From Prostheceraeus crozeri (lineage: Eukaryota; Platyhelminthes; Polycladida; Euryleptidae): a DNA stretch of 64,000 nucleotides. The notes under the pieces were generated by a model. That model worked only from the letters and a program-made list of their open reading frames with translations. It did no database searches and was not told the DNA's origin. The stretch lies in contig CAJQUW010013658.1 of the NCBI GenBank assembly GCA_907163375.1, forward strand, positions 1-64,000, given 5' to 3'. The position numbers and the translations under genes were made by a program. Position 1 is the stretch's first letter. The number at the start of each line of letters is the position of its first letter. Positions 34,500 to 45,897 of the stretch are shown piece by piece.

Positions 34500-36317
34500 C
34501 ATGGATTCCTTAATAGTAGTGGCCGGGATGGGAAACTGTGAAATTTCTCTCATCGCGGCTATACGCAAGAAGGGTCACTTTTGGAGAAGCAGATTTTCCC
34601 TCAAACCTGTGCGTTATCGCGAAACAGAGAGAACCTCTGACCAAGTGATGAACATTGAAACCTACAGCCTGTTGGTCAGTGGCCAAATCAAAGGGAGGAA
34701 CAAGCAAAATAAATAAACAATGTTCCCGTTCTACAACACATTACGGTTGAAAGCTTTAACTTCATTAGGAAAAGTCGATAAGATATACGTTTACATGCCT
34801 TCCTTTCCTTAGTCACATTTTATACTTCGCGTATGTGAAGGTTTGACGACATCTAACGTGCGCTCAGCTCCGAATTGCAATTTTTTTATAAAAGTGTTCT
34901 GCGACATTAGTCTCCTGGAGTATCTCTTCAACTTCATTAACTTTGAAAGAGCGAGGTTTTTGATGAATTGTACCGAAGAGTACGTCATCAAGATGACGGA
35001 TTCACGCGGGATAAAGCAAAGAATGCGCTGTCCTATCCCTAGCTTCTAGCATGGCTTCGTGCCTTGGGTTTGTGCAGGGATGAGTAAAAAATGCGCGAGA
35101 CCAAAGTTGAGATGAGCTGAGCAATTAATTGCAGAATGTCCCTTTTAGATATCATCAAGATAATTTTGCTTATACTGGAAGATGCTGTAACTTAGCTACA
35201 GCAAGTAATGAAGGTTAGATCTCAATTATAGACAAAATCATGTACCGCAACTTTGAAGCTATACAGCTTAGTTTAGGTATATAGGCTGTAGCAGGCTTGT
35301 GACTGCTAAAACAGATCTTTTTTGTGTAAACATACAGACTCATCCTTCCATAGAAAGTCTACACATTGGTTACTTTTATAAGTAGCAGTCATTCCAGTCT
35401 TATATTTTTGTGCGAATTTTAGATCAGCTCTTTTGTTACGTTCTTAAACCTTGCAAGATAATGCTTTCATTTTCTAAGTTTCCATCTTTACTTTTCTCTC
35501 TTCATCTACCTATTGCGTATCTTATCATTTTGCTTTTATGGATAGACTACAACTGCCTGTGAATACGCCCAAACTTTCATGAAAAAGTTATTGACTGGAG
35601 CGCTTATAACATGCAATTTTTCAGAATCAAATTCGGACGGCCTATGTCTATACTAACAGTTCTACATGGATCTTTATGTAACTGAGTTAACTGAGTTTTA
35701 GCGAATTATTTTACTGAGTTATAACCGAGTTTTTTTTGAAAAACTAATTATACCGAGTTTAACTTAACTTGGTTAATTTCTGGTAAACTAGGTTAACTTA
35801 GTTTTAACTGAGTTTCTTGAAAAAGTCAGTTGACAACACTGATAACCGTTAGCTTTGTATAACATATCAATTGTCAACTCCGTTGTGTTGGATTCACTTT
35901 TTCAATTCACTAAGCGATTTCTTTTATGATTCCGATTGTTTTCATTTTTATCGATAGCCAAGGATAAAAGAATGTATTACTATTATAATTTGAAATTGAT
36001 CCTGCAAAATTTAGACACGTTTATCCTCTTGAGATGAAGGTCCATTTAATGCTAATAAACTATCAGCTATGCATTTTTAGTTATTATATTCGTGGTATTG
36101 ATAATATAAAGGCAGTGATGCGAACAATGTGCTTGCTCTCTCAAGGCAGACAGTGCACATGATTACTAAAAACAAAGGCGATTAGGTACTTATGCATGTC
36201 AAATATTAACTGCGTGCTACCATCCACACCTTTAGCGAGCGAGCGGTAGTGACCCTTCTTCCGTATTTCCCTAATTTCAAGTTTCCCATCCCGGCCATTA
36301 CTATAAAGGAATCCATG
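34500..36317. mobile_element. TIR DNA transposon, CATGGATTCC family, copy B with target-site duplication
   Basis: The same TIRs as 3932-6622, but 1.8 kb long because it lacks the equivalent of 4458-5320. GTACAAC precedes the left end and follows the right end, a 7-bp perfect duplication. The right subterminal GTTAACTGAGTT cluster is at about 35679-35815. No transposase frame was found. Confidence 0.7.
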
Positions 36318-36324
36318 GTACAAC

Positions 36325-37169
36325 CAACAGTTGAAATATTGTCGTTCAGTGAATTGGCTGTTGTTCAGTGAAGTTGAATGGCGCCACATTATATGAGGGG
36401 CTGCTGTGATTTTTGGAGATGGGCGATTTGACCACACCTAGCTCATTGTTTGGCAATTAATGCGGGGCGCTATTTGGTGTTTCGAAGTTTGCATAGATGA
36501 GGCGGTGTTGAGGTGTGAGACAAATTCAATGAGGGGCTGTTGACTGTTATTTCTTGAAGTTTGACAATTTGACAGAATCTCAATTATTAGATAATCGTTG
36601 TTCGGCGCTTTGTTTGCTTGACTTTGTTTTCTGTTTATTCGCTCCTGATTTGTGTGTACATAAAGATTTTGTTGCAGACTTGCTACTGCCATGGTAGCTT
36701 GTGAGTTGTTGTCCACCGTTCCAGTATTGATCTTGTCCTATCTTGATTTTATGATTTGTCATTCCCGTGTCACACCTGATTGAGAGCGGGCGAAAAACTT
36801 CGTGTGATTTTGTCTCAATAACAAAGTATGACAAACTGGTGTATGTTTTTTCTGTACAAAGTTTGGAAGGGGTCTAACTTTTTCAAAGTTTTCTGTTTAA
36901 CTTGAATATATTTCAGTCTGATTGCATCATATTAAGTCTGACTGAATCATCTCTTTTAAAGTATGCAAATTTCAGATAACAACTCGCTTTAACCAGAAGT
37001 CCAATATTAGAAATAATAAAATGCGGGGCGGCTCCTTCTATTTTCAGAGATGTGCCATGACAGAACAATGAGGGGCAAGATTAAGCATAAATGGGTTTCC
37101 TAAGAGAGTCGGAGATTCGCAGCTTCATTTGAGAGGGGCGTAAAAGTCAGACACTAAGAACAAGTTAGT
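36325..37169. other. Spacer
   Basis: Frames at 36438-36716 and 36580-36834 (minus) are polar, Gln/Asn/Ser-rich and unrecognised. The bottom strand is relatively C/A-rich here. No element ends seen. Confidence 0.45.
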
Positions 37170-37226
37170 TGTCGCACATGAAAGTTAGACTCGGGCTTCG
37201 CCCTCGTCTAACTTTCATGAGCGACA
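37170..37226. repeat. 57-bp palindrome
   Basis: TGTCGC(A)CATGAAAGTTAGAC pairs with GTCTAACTTTCATG(A)GCGACA around a GGGCTTCGCCC centre. Only one outer and two inner positions fail to pair. It could be a relic of a foldback or MITE end. It resembles a bacterial terminator, but the context is eukaryotic. Confidence 0.7.
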
Positions 37227-38169
37227 CCTATCACATGGTGATATGAATGTATCACGTCAAAGTATCGACGCTCTTAATCATTTTTCAGTGAATCTTCAGT
37301 GCGGTTCTACTTCTCATTACGCAAGAAAGACTCGATGAATGCGCAGGTGATAACCTGACTACACCAAGTTTCCAGTGACATTTGAATTCTCGCATGAAAG
37401 TCATTCCTGCCTCATTTCCAAGCGTGGATCATTACTGAAGGTTTGTCACAGCTGTGGTCTCATTGAGGACTGACGCTCATTATCTGAAGAGATTCAAAAT
37501 CATTCACGGCAACCGTGAGAGATCGATAACAGAAACGTTCCTTCCATAATTACATTTTCTCCTCTCAAAACGTGGAAGACGAAGTAGCAACATCCTCTGA
37601 GGGTTGGAGGTAGAAATTAAAGCATAAACCAGCAGATATGCAGTTCCATCATGAGCTCTGAGGCAGCTGTCGAGTGCCGAGAAGTTTAATGCATCGATGA
37701 TGGAACTACTGATCATGATCGTAGAGGATGTGATCATAGCTACCTTGCACATAAAGTAGCAAATCATCACTTCACCCAGTTGACCCGTTTATGTGGCAGT
37801 CTATACAATGGGAATAAAAGATGAGAGCAAATCTGATTGGAAATCGATTAATTTTATCTAAGTTTTATTTTTAATCGCTAAGTGACTGCCTTGTGGTCCT
37901 GTGCCTTTCATGGTCTCTGTTCTATGAAGATAAGTAAACCCCAAGTGTAACTGTGAACTCTTCGTGATCGTTTCATGAACTAGCATAGAAATACTGTTAG
38001 CATGAAGGATGAAATAAAATAATAAATTAAATGATTAACATTGTCTATACTCGGAGGCACGTTAGCCTTTCTTCCAAGTGGCCGAGTTGTCATTTATCCT
38101 ACTCTCATTCCTTTTGTGCTGAGTGTTCAGCAAGAATGCTCCGTGTACCTATTATAGAAGTCTTAGATT
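37227..38169. other. Spacer
   Basis: The minus frame 37504-37770 (88 residues) is open but unrecognised. No other feature. Confidence 0.45.
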
Positions 38170-38243
38170 TGACCCGACCAAAGTTTGAACCAAGGTCTCC
38201 CAGTCGCAGAGCGAACACTCTACCACAAGGCCACTGCGCCATA
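38170..38243 (-). mobile_element. tRNA-like SINE head
   Basis: Minus strand: ATGGCGCAGTGGCCTTGTGG, TAGAGTGTTCGCTCTGCGAC, then CCTTGGTTCAAACTTTGG (B-box-like). A tRNA-derived short element; the stems are too poor for a functional tRNA. Confidence 0.5.
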
Positions 38244-40199
38244 TCAATCAGTCACTCGAGATACTGTACAACACACATAGCGGGTGCTTACCAACTATCC
38301 TGGAATCATCTGGTTCTGCAGTTTGCCTCCTCCCTTTGGTCGCATCACAATTCCAAAATCTTGTGGTATCAGAATCATTAGTGAGAAAAGTTATCATTGA
38401 TTTTACGGTCATTTAATTCGATGGGAAGATTGCTTTCAACTTAACTCTTCAATTACAACAACATTTAAAAGACATGACAAGTGATATCGAATTTATCACA
38501 AAGTAATATAATAATTACAATCTTCATATCATGAAATCAAACTACAAATTACATTTTCCGGAACGAGATACATCGGAAATCATCACACTGCCGTTCTCCT
38601 CTCCACTTTGTATAGAATTTAAATCTTCATTTTCACTGAAATTCATTCATTTGTTTTCTTTGCCTGCGCGCTAACTGTCTGGAGAAATCGTGTCACGTTC
38701 GAGGTGCTGCAGCAGAGGTCAGACGAACGAGTCACGTGAGAATGCGCGTCAAGGCCGTTCTTCCTTTGCCAAGTGAGACGAGATCGTGAGCAGCAACAAA
38801 GTGGAAAATAAACGGCGAGGAAGGTTCAGAGAGTTGTTATCTGCACATTTCAAGGCATCTTCACACAATTATCTGCCGTCTGGTTGACGTGAAATACGAA
38901 TGTCCGAAATGTTAATGACCGGTTGTAATCTGAAGTATTCGGATTGGATTTACGAGTCGAGTATGATATTACTTTGATCTTGGAGATAAAGAAATCAATG
39001 AAGGTTCACCGCAAACGTTAGGGATGACTTCAGAAGAGATAACGCATCGAACATAAATAAAGGTCGGCCGAGGTTGGAAGTTCTGTGCTGTCATCTTCAA
39101 AATTCGACCGAACTGAGCCTGGTGAACCGCACAAGTGCAATTATTGCTAATAATAGTCACTAGGTTTATTGAAATAAATAAGTAGAAATTTCCCACACGA
39201 AATTTGAATCATTTCTCCCTGTCAAATCTTCTTGCATGCTGTGACGAAAAGCAAAGTAATGGTTGAGATCTGTGAAGGTGTAAATCCACGAATATAGTAG
39301 AAAATACGGAGAAGTTGGGTTCCTATTTACTAATGAGTCAATGCCTATTCATCTACTTGAATTGCATCCGAGATTCGTCAGGTATCCTGAATGAAGACCA
39401 GACAGCAGAAGAGAATGCAGCCGGAATTCAAGAACACATATCCACATCTACGAAGGATCACCAAAATAAAGTTTCAGCTACCAAAAAAACAGTGAATTTG
39501 ACAAATCCTGAAGAAAATCACAAAGAAAGCTCATGACGGGTCTCTAAGAGCTTTCACGGTGATCAGAATGCGTCCGAGGAATCAGACCATTTTTCATGAG
39601 ACTTTGAAATCTTGAATCAAACAGCTCGTGAAATTTTCTATCTGAGAGTAGTGGCCCACTGGCAGTCATTCCTGTGCCGTGGAGAAGACACGGGTTGTAG
39701 ACCAGGAAGATCACCTCATCATAGAAATTACCCTACATTGAGCAGTCAGTGGCCTTGTAATTCCCCCCGAGAAATAAAGATGATGAAACAAAGCAATAGT
39801 GATAAACAAGAGACACCGTCGTCTCCTGTGTACTTGTGACATGATTTGAAAGAATTACGCAATCATCTTGAGTGAAATATTCGCCATTTCTTCTTTCTTG
39901 ATTACATCTCGACTGTCAATATCTTCTTCTTCTCTGCTCACCAACATGCGAGTATTCTGTCTTATCGTTGCTATCAACATCAAAATACACAACCATCACA
40001 GGAAGCATACAGGCGTGGTTGTCTCTGATATTCTGATCATTCTAATTGATAGAATAAGAAATTAGACAGAGGAGAGACAGATATCTGACGGCTGATTTTG
40101 AATAAAGAGATTTTTAATTGCATTTAACAATTTGCAATTAATTGCCTGCTGAAGTTGACGACCACCAACTTGTTAATTGCAGATCTCAAGTTGACCCGG
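38244..40199. other. Spacer
   Basis: A Glu/Asn/Thr-rich plus-strand frame at 39315-39536 could be a terminal exon (an AATAAA lies at about 39773) but has no family match and no strong acceptor. Otherwise unremarkable. Confidence 0.4.
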
Positions 40200-40358
40200 G
40201 CATGGCTGCAACTTTATATTGAGAGTTATGTCGATGTTGGAAGATGTGAACTAGGCCAGATGATCATTCCTGATATTGGATGAAATGCCAACTATTCAGG
40301 TTTGTTTCCATTTTTCAACTGAGGATGCAACTCAATATTTAATTTTTCTATTTACACG
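40200..40358 (+). repeat. Dispersed repeat, uninterrupted copy
   Basis: Matches 21110-21195 and 22632-22695 joined: GCATGGCTGCA, GATGTTGGAAGATGTG, ATTCCTGATATTGGATGAAA, TATTCAGGTTTG, CATTTTTCAACTGAGGATGC, TTTTTCTATTTACA. It is the empty-site reference for the nested insertion at 21-22.6 kb. Class unknown. Confidence 0.6.
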
Positions 40359-41001
40359 TACATTACTGATGAAAATCAATAGAATTTTCCTCTGGTTAAT
40401 TATTCACAATCTCAGCGGCCAGTCTGACAGAAATCCTTTCCTGAATCAGCCTTCCTCCGAATCTGAAGGTTTCGAGATGGTCAGATAAGGGCTGGGAAGA
40501 ATAAAAATTATATTGTGTGTGCGAGGATACAAAATTGCAGATCTCAACCTGCACCTCATGAATGTCATGATTTCTTCTCTTGTCACAAGTCTCTCATCGT
40601 CTCATCAATATTTTACTTTTCCAGCAAAATGTCGAAGTATTAATTATTCAGACAATCTCCAATTTGTAGCGGCCGAGCATGTTTGTTTTGTCTACATCTC
40701 TGGTTTGATCTCCCTATCAACAGGCCGATTATGTAACATGATTCTAAACCATAATTCAGTGGATCAGTGCAAAGTCTAGTCTATAAAATCCAACGGCCAG
40801 TATCAATGAGATGCATGAGGTCAATCCATCCGAGAATGAGCTTCTGTGACCAGACGGTCAGGTTTCAGAATGCTAAGAGGGTGTGTCCAACAAAGCGATG
40901 AGCGAAGTCACGGGATCCGTCAAACCTCACCTCCATCAACAGTTTGACACTTTTGCCCGATGAATCTCAACTCGAGACCAGAAACCTGTCATAATTCGCA
41001 A
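40359..41001. other. Spacer
   Basis: No recognised feature; short frames only. Confidence 0.45.
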
Positions 41002-42033
41002 CCTTTCAAGTGAACGGTGGTGCCTGCCCAGCAGGCGCCCAGTCTCACACGGATGTGGTCAGCAAGCCTTCAAGTGAGAGCGGTGGTACCTCCCCAGCAG
41101 GCGGCCATTCTCACACGGCTGTGGTCAGCAAGCCTTCAAGTGAGAGCGGTGGTACCTCCCAGCAGGTGGCCAGTCTCACACGGCTGTAGTCAGCAAGCCT
41201 TCAAGTGAGAGCGGTGGTACCTCCCCAACAGGCGGCCAGTCTCACACGGCTGTAGTCAGCAAGCCTTCAAGTGAGAGCGGTGGTACCTCCCCAACAGGCG
41301 GCCATTCTCACACGGCTGTGGTCAGCAAGCCTTCAAGTGAGAGCGGTGGTACCTCCCAGCAGGCGGCCAGTCTCACACGGCTGTAGTCAGCAAGCCTTCA
41401 AGTGAGAGCGGTGGTACCTCCCAACAGGCGGCCAGTCTCACACGGCTGTAGTTAGCAAGCCTTCAAGTGAGAGCGGTGGTACCTCCTCAGCAGGCGGCCA
41501 GTCTCACACGGCTGTAGTCAGCAAGCCTTCAAGTGAGAGCGGTGGTACCTCCCCAGCAGGCGGCCATTCTCACACGGCTGTGGTCAGTAAGCCTTCAAGT
41601 GAGAGCGGCGGCACCTCCCCAGCAGGCGGCCATTCTCACACGGCTGTGGTCAGTAAGCCTTCAAGTGAGAGCGGTGGTACCTCCCCAGCAGGCGGCCAGT
41701 CTCACACGGCTGTGGTCAGCAAGCCTTCAAGTGAGAGCGGCGGCACCTCCCCAGCAGGCGGTCAGTCTCACACGGCTGTGGTCAGCAAGCCTTCAAGTGA
41801 GAGCGGTGGTACCTCCCCAGCAGGCGGCCATTCTCACACGGTTGTGGTCAGCAAGCCTTCAAGTGAGAGCGGTGGTGGTACCTCCCAACAGGCGGCCAGT
41901 CTCACACGGCTGTGGTCAGTAAGCCTTCAAGTGAGAGCGGTGGTACCTCCCCAGCAGGCGGCCAGTCTCACACGGCTGTAGTCAGCAAGCCTTCAAGTGA
42001 GAGCGGTGGTACCTCCCCAGCAGGCGGCCATTC
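41002..42033. repeat. 66-bp satellite array C, about 15-16 copies
   Basis: The unit carries GTGAGAGCGGTGGTACC (A/B arrays mostly have GCAGTGG), CCAGCAGGCGGCCA(G/T)TCTCACACGG and CTGT(G/A)GTCAGCAAGCC. Copies are nearly identical except for one-base losses (CTCCCAGC, CTCCCAAC) and one 3-base gain (GGTGGTGGTACC near 41875). These shift the frame, so no reading frame is kept through the array, which argues against coding. The right flank (CATTCTCATAAAGTTGG) differs from arrays A and B. Confidence 0.94.
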
Positions 42034-42699
42034 TCATAAAGTTGGACATTAGAACTTGCTAACATTGGAAACATTTGTTTTCACGAAATTAACTTAAAAC
42101 AGTTACTCACTTTGGTGTAGTCAAATTAAAATGTCTGAAGGCATTGTCTTATAGAAAACGAAATCAGAAAGAGAATATAATGACGATTCCCCCTCTGTTT
42201 CGAGAGAAAGGCTGCTCATCGAATTATCTTTGGCAACAATGTTAAGCAAATATCGGTGAGAATTTGACTAGAACGCCTACGCCAAGACGTTGCTAATTTC
42301 TAAATAAAAATAGATCTGCTTCGACAAATGCTGATGTTTTTTTCGAAGGACAAACAAATGAAGTGAACATTGTAGAGAATGGCTGTCAGAACGATCTGCA
42401 GTCGATGACATGTCAAAAGAAATGTCAATAAATTTCAGTCGTGAATTTATTCAGAAATCTTCCTACGTGAAAAAAGAAACGCTTCATCATCAGTGCGAAA
42501 CTGAAGCACTTTCTGGGTGGAAAGACATCCCGAAGATGACGAATGTAATGAAGATTTATTTATGATTGGTGATTAAGTTTTGTTAATATTTCAAAAATTA
42601 GCCTTAGGTTGGTCTCATTCGCTGTTTCAATGATTGAAACTTTGTACTTCTGTCGGTTGTCTCGCTCTTGTTTGAGTGATAGGCTCACATGTCATGCCA
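42034..42699. other. Spacer
   Basis: AT-rich; no recognised feature. Confidence 0.45.
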
Positions 42700-42796
42700 A
42701 GCAAGTTAGGGGTGGAAACTCCCCAGACTCGAACCCTGGACCTTCTATGCCTCCGTACCGTGAGTGATCCTCAACCAAATGAGCTATCCTAGCATG
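42700..42796 (-). mobile_element. tRNA-derived SINE, family II
   Basis: Minus strand: ATGCTAGGATAGCTCATTTGG (A box), then GGTCCAGGGTTCGAGTCTGG (B box GGTTCGAGTC), then GGGGAGTTTCCACCCC and CTAACTTGC. The same order (TAGCTCAGTTGG, CCAGGGTTCGAGTCC, CCCTAACTTGG) occurs at 61970-62102. Confidence 0.65.
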
Positions 42797-42914
42797 TAGT
42801 GAACCGAAATAGGATCTCGTTAAGTTAAATATCATTCGCTGTGATGAATTCAGCATCAACATCAGACGGAGTGAACTCTTGTGTTTATTTGATGAAACAA
42901 AAGTCGGTACTCAC

Positions 42915-42989
42915 GAGGTGATTGTATGCATGAGGAGAGATTGTTTTTAGAAGGGCGTACAGAATTTCACCATCCACTTGCACCTTTTC
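42915..42989 (-). CDS. TBC1D10: TBC1D10-like Rab-GAP, exon 3 of those seen
   Basis: Exactly 75 nt, 25 codons, phase 0 at both ends: acceptor TTTTTGTTTCAG|GAA and donor CACCTC|GTGAGT. It encodes EKVQVDGEILYALLKTISPH followed by AYNHL, matching the TBC1D10A segment that follows the YY-rich helix (recalled as [20 protein letters not shown]). This is the part of the TBC domain after the glutamine finger. The exon encoding the next conserved block (TEWF, LPW, RVWD motifs) was searched for by eye to the left and not found. Confidence 0.85.
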
Positions 42990-43303
42990 CTGAAACAAAA
43001 ATAACAGAATAACAACATTTGCATCTGATATTCATTAAAGGCAAATACAGTTCAGAGAAGTTCAAGATTCTCACTCCACTCTTCTCAATTTCATGAACAA
43101 ATTGAGCGGAACGACGATTGACGAAGAAGTGTTTCAGAGATGATGACAAAATTCTAATAAACTTCTGAAATTTTCATTATAACATCCTCACGCAAAGTTC
43201 ACTCGTATGAGGCTAACTATTGACCTTTTTCCTTGAAGTATTGGTCTGTCTAGACCAGGGGTGCGCAGCCTTTTACATTTTCTTTGTGATCAATATTCAA
43301 TAT

Positions 43304-43490
43304 GGTCTCCGTGGCAAAATGGTTAAGTGCGTGGCCTAGCGATCTTCCGGTCCAGAGGTCGAGCCCCGAAAGTGTCATTGGAAATCGTCAGGAAGAGCAT
43401 CCGGGATAAAGTATCACAACGCTCCAGATTGAAGTCTGACTATGTCAGCACCGTCCAAGCCCCTAGTAGAGTGGACTGCTGACGTAAAAC
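43304..43490 (+). mobile_element. tRNA-derived SINE, family I
   Basis: Well-preserved copy: GGTCTCCGTGGCAAAATGG, GTGGCCTAGCGATCTTCC, GGTCCAGAGGTCGAGCC, TGTCATTGGAAATCGTCAGG, AGATTGAAGTCTGACTATG, CACCGTCCAAGCCCC, GTGGACTGCTGACGT. It lies in the intron between TBC exons 2 and 3, opposite to the gene. Confidence 0.85.
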
Positions 43491-43546
43491 TTTAATTCAT
43501 GAATGATCAAAATTCTAGCAGTCGAGAGAAAGTCAATTAGAGACAG

Positions 43547-43679
43547 CAGGGATTGCAATTCACCCAAGAAAAAAACCGGAAAATCGGGAAAAACCAGGGG
43601 TTGAATGTATAAATTTGAAATATTTACATTGGATTAATTTCGCAAAAAAACCGGGAAAACCGGAAAATTGCGATCCCTG
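43547..43679. mobile_element. Small hAT-like MITE, 133 bp
   Basis: The TIRs are CAGGGATTGCAATT and the inverse of CAGGGATCGCAATT. CAGGG is a common hAT terminus. Inside, both halves hold AAAACCGG / CCGGGAAAAACC words. No clear 8-bp duplication is visible (AGAGACAG left, ACTAGAAG right), so the assignment rests on the TIRs. Confidence 0.6.
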
Positions 43680-44629
43680 ACTAGAAGGCGTCATTCACAA
43701 TCGCGAGGATGTGGGAGTCTTCACACTGGATCAATGCAGATAGCTGAATATCAAGTGTGAGTTTTCTGAGAAGAATCTGCATGACAGGATTTTTACTATT
43801 CACATTTTTGCAAAGTTTCTACCAGTGTGATACTCGTCTCTGCACTGATTAGGAGCACTTAAACGAAGAAGTTGGAATTAGGGATCTCGGTTCCAGATTC
43901 TTGTTTACCCGTACAGAAAAAATTTCTTTGAGCAAAAGAAAGCTACAAGACACGTCATTATTTCGTTTAAACAAGAATAATACCAGCTCTTATATGGTAA
44001 TCGTTAATCAAATTCTTATGATATCATTCTGTTATGTAAACAAAAATGCATATAGGTCATGCAATCATGAGGTGAGAAGGATCCAGCTCGATGAAGTCTT
44101 GGTTAGACTAAATATACATAAATGAATCATTTATGCATTAAAAATAAAACAAAATCGATGTGTTGGGGAACATCAGTGGGTTTGCACTATCATTTTCAAA
44201 ACACGTTGAAATATTGTGGAGATACTGTGGTATATATGAAAGAATTTCATTATCACAAGAATCAGAACTAATGACGAATTCGTCATCTCCAAATAATGTC
44301 ATTATATGTTAACAAAATAGTTATATAATACTAGACAAAGATAATTAAATGAAAAATAATTATTTCCAATGACCTGAGATAAAAATGGGTACGTCATTCA
44401 TCAGGAAGGTGAACAACAACACATGAAATGCGTATATTCAACGAAAGTTATATTTGATATCATTCATTAATTCTGTATAGATGACTGATAATCACCAGCA
44501 TCATTCAGCATGGGTACAAAATTCGGGTTACGCATCAAACATCATAGTAGAAAAAATTGCCGCTACCCAACATAGATTACTCCTGCACAATGACATGTAG
44601 TATATGAATTTAAATAGTTAATTATGACA
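43680..44629. other. Intronic spacer
   Basis: AT-rich; no recognised exon or repeat. Confidence 0.45.
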
Positions 44630-44910
44630 ATGTGTCACAGTATGTTAATACATGCGTATGCGAAATTCATACTTATGCATACTATGATAATGCATACATA
44701 TGCGCAATACATTTTTATTCATAGTATGTTTTATAGAATGTCAAGACATACGTATGCATCGCTCATACTTGTGCATACTTTGTTTCATAGTATATTTATA
44801 CACACGTATGCGCTATTCATACTTGTGCATACTTTGTTTCATAGTATGCTATTACATACGCATGTGTTGTCATACTCTTTTTCATACCTTTTCATACTAT
44901 GATTCATACG
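44630..44910. repeat. Degenerate 55-60-bp tandem repeat rich in CATAC/GTATG
   Basis: About five imperfect units with landmarks CATACGTATGC, TTCATACTTGTGCATACTTT and GTTTCATAGTATG; the two central units are the most alike. Because CATAC and GTATG alternate, the array is full of short inverted repeats. The plus-strand frames across it (92 codons each) are by-products. Confidence 0.75.
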
Positions 44911-45059
44911 AACTTATTTCTGTACGGGTACAATCACAAGATTCTTCTCGTCAAATTCCGGATCCCTACAATCAGTAAGTGTAAACTTTCCGGTGATTAA
45001 CATGAGTAGCCTGTTTTCAATATGAATGTATACTCGTACATGCAAGCTCATCAACTTAC

Positions 45060-45214
45060 TTTCATGCCTAGGGAATTCTGAAAACAGATGTTTGATGAGT
45101 GGAAAGACATCAGGCTGAAGATATCGTTGGCGTCGAACAGTTTCTAGCCTTTCTGCCATTGATATTCGGACACATTTCAGACAGGAAGCTTGTCTCGTTG
45201 AGGCGTCATCTGCT
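45060..45214 (-). CDS. Candidate exon inside the TBC intron, unknown protein
   Basis: Minus-strand open reading ending at a strong donor (CATGAAA|GTAAGT); a possible acceptor is GTGCATGTCAAAG. It encodes ASCLKCVRISMAERLETVRR and QRYLQPDVFPLIKHLFSEFP, which looks protein-like (helical, few low-complexity residues). It cannot belong to the TBC domain, which is continuous across this intron, so if real it is a nested gene. Family not recognised. Confidence 0.3.
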
Positions 45215-45525
45215 CTTTGACATGCACACAAAGAGGTCAAGAACTCCTCCCCACATTGAATCGACCATGTTGTGTTGATAGAGAACAGGCATGCGAGTCA
45301 GGCGAGGCAGGAGGGACGTCTTTCACTGCATGCAGACCAAGGCGACTCGTCCTCAACAGCTAGCCAGCTTCATGTAATAATAGCTGCTTTGCACCATTCT
45401 GACGGTACTACCGGCAACTTGAACATTTGGTTGACCATAATACGGCATAGTGAGGAAATTCCTTTCATCAGATACCGGCATGCTGGTCTTTTTAGAGTGC
45501 TTGCGAATAAACTGTGAAGGATGAC

Positions 45526-45627
45526 CATTTCGTATCTTCAATAAACCGCATCTCTTCAGCAACAAACTGCTTCAGAGTGCCAGACATCCTCGTGTGCTTG
45601 TTAAATAGCATCTTCCGAAGTGTTTCT
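45526..45627 (-). CDS. Candidate exon inside the TBC intron (tentative 3' end)
   Basis: Follows the segment at 45898-45974 in matching phase (AG|A completes an Arg codon) and reads ETLRKMLFNKHTRMSGTLKQ, FVAEEMRFIEDTK. The reading stays open to a stop at 45492; no convincing donor was found, so the end given is a guess. The acceptor GAGCTGACAG is weak. Confidence 0.27.
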
Positions 45628-45897
45628 CTGTCAGCTCAACGCGACCTCGCTTCAACAAGACAATGGCCACAAAGAAGATGTGACAATTGCAGAATTACAA
45701 ACTTTCCAGAGATCATCTTGAATGAAGAGATTCAATTGTGGTGTTAAACAATATTCAAAGGTCAGTTGATTGAGATCGATATCCCAGGAGACTCAAATGG
45801 TTATAGTATTGTCATCTCCAGTTGCAATGCTTCAACGATTGAAACTGAATCTCGGCTATTTAGCCTTTCAATTTCAGATGTGATGTATAAAGGTCAC

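Larger units (their letters stand above)
28898..36317. other. Segmental duplication, copy B
   Basis: Same order and orientation as 1-6622. It ends at 36317, the outer end of the right TIR of the CATGGATTCC element. In this copy that element keeps a target-site duplication (GTACAAC, 34493-34499 and 36318-36324), so the local arrangement looks original. It contains two segments absent from copy A (30828-31204 and the LINE 31385-33030). Open frames shared with copy A are 30607-30795 (plus) and 33130-33366 (minus), both unidentified. Confidence 0.88.

Noticed and set aside
1-36317. The duplication as a pair of LTRs of one element
   Set aside because: The repeats are 6.6-7.4 kb apart by over 20 kb, contain other transposons and a satellite, and no retroelement genes with TG...CA ends lie between them.
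37170-37226. Rho-independent terminator
   Set aside because: The hairpin shape fits, but the window is eukaryotic and there is no upstream bacterial gene or T tract.
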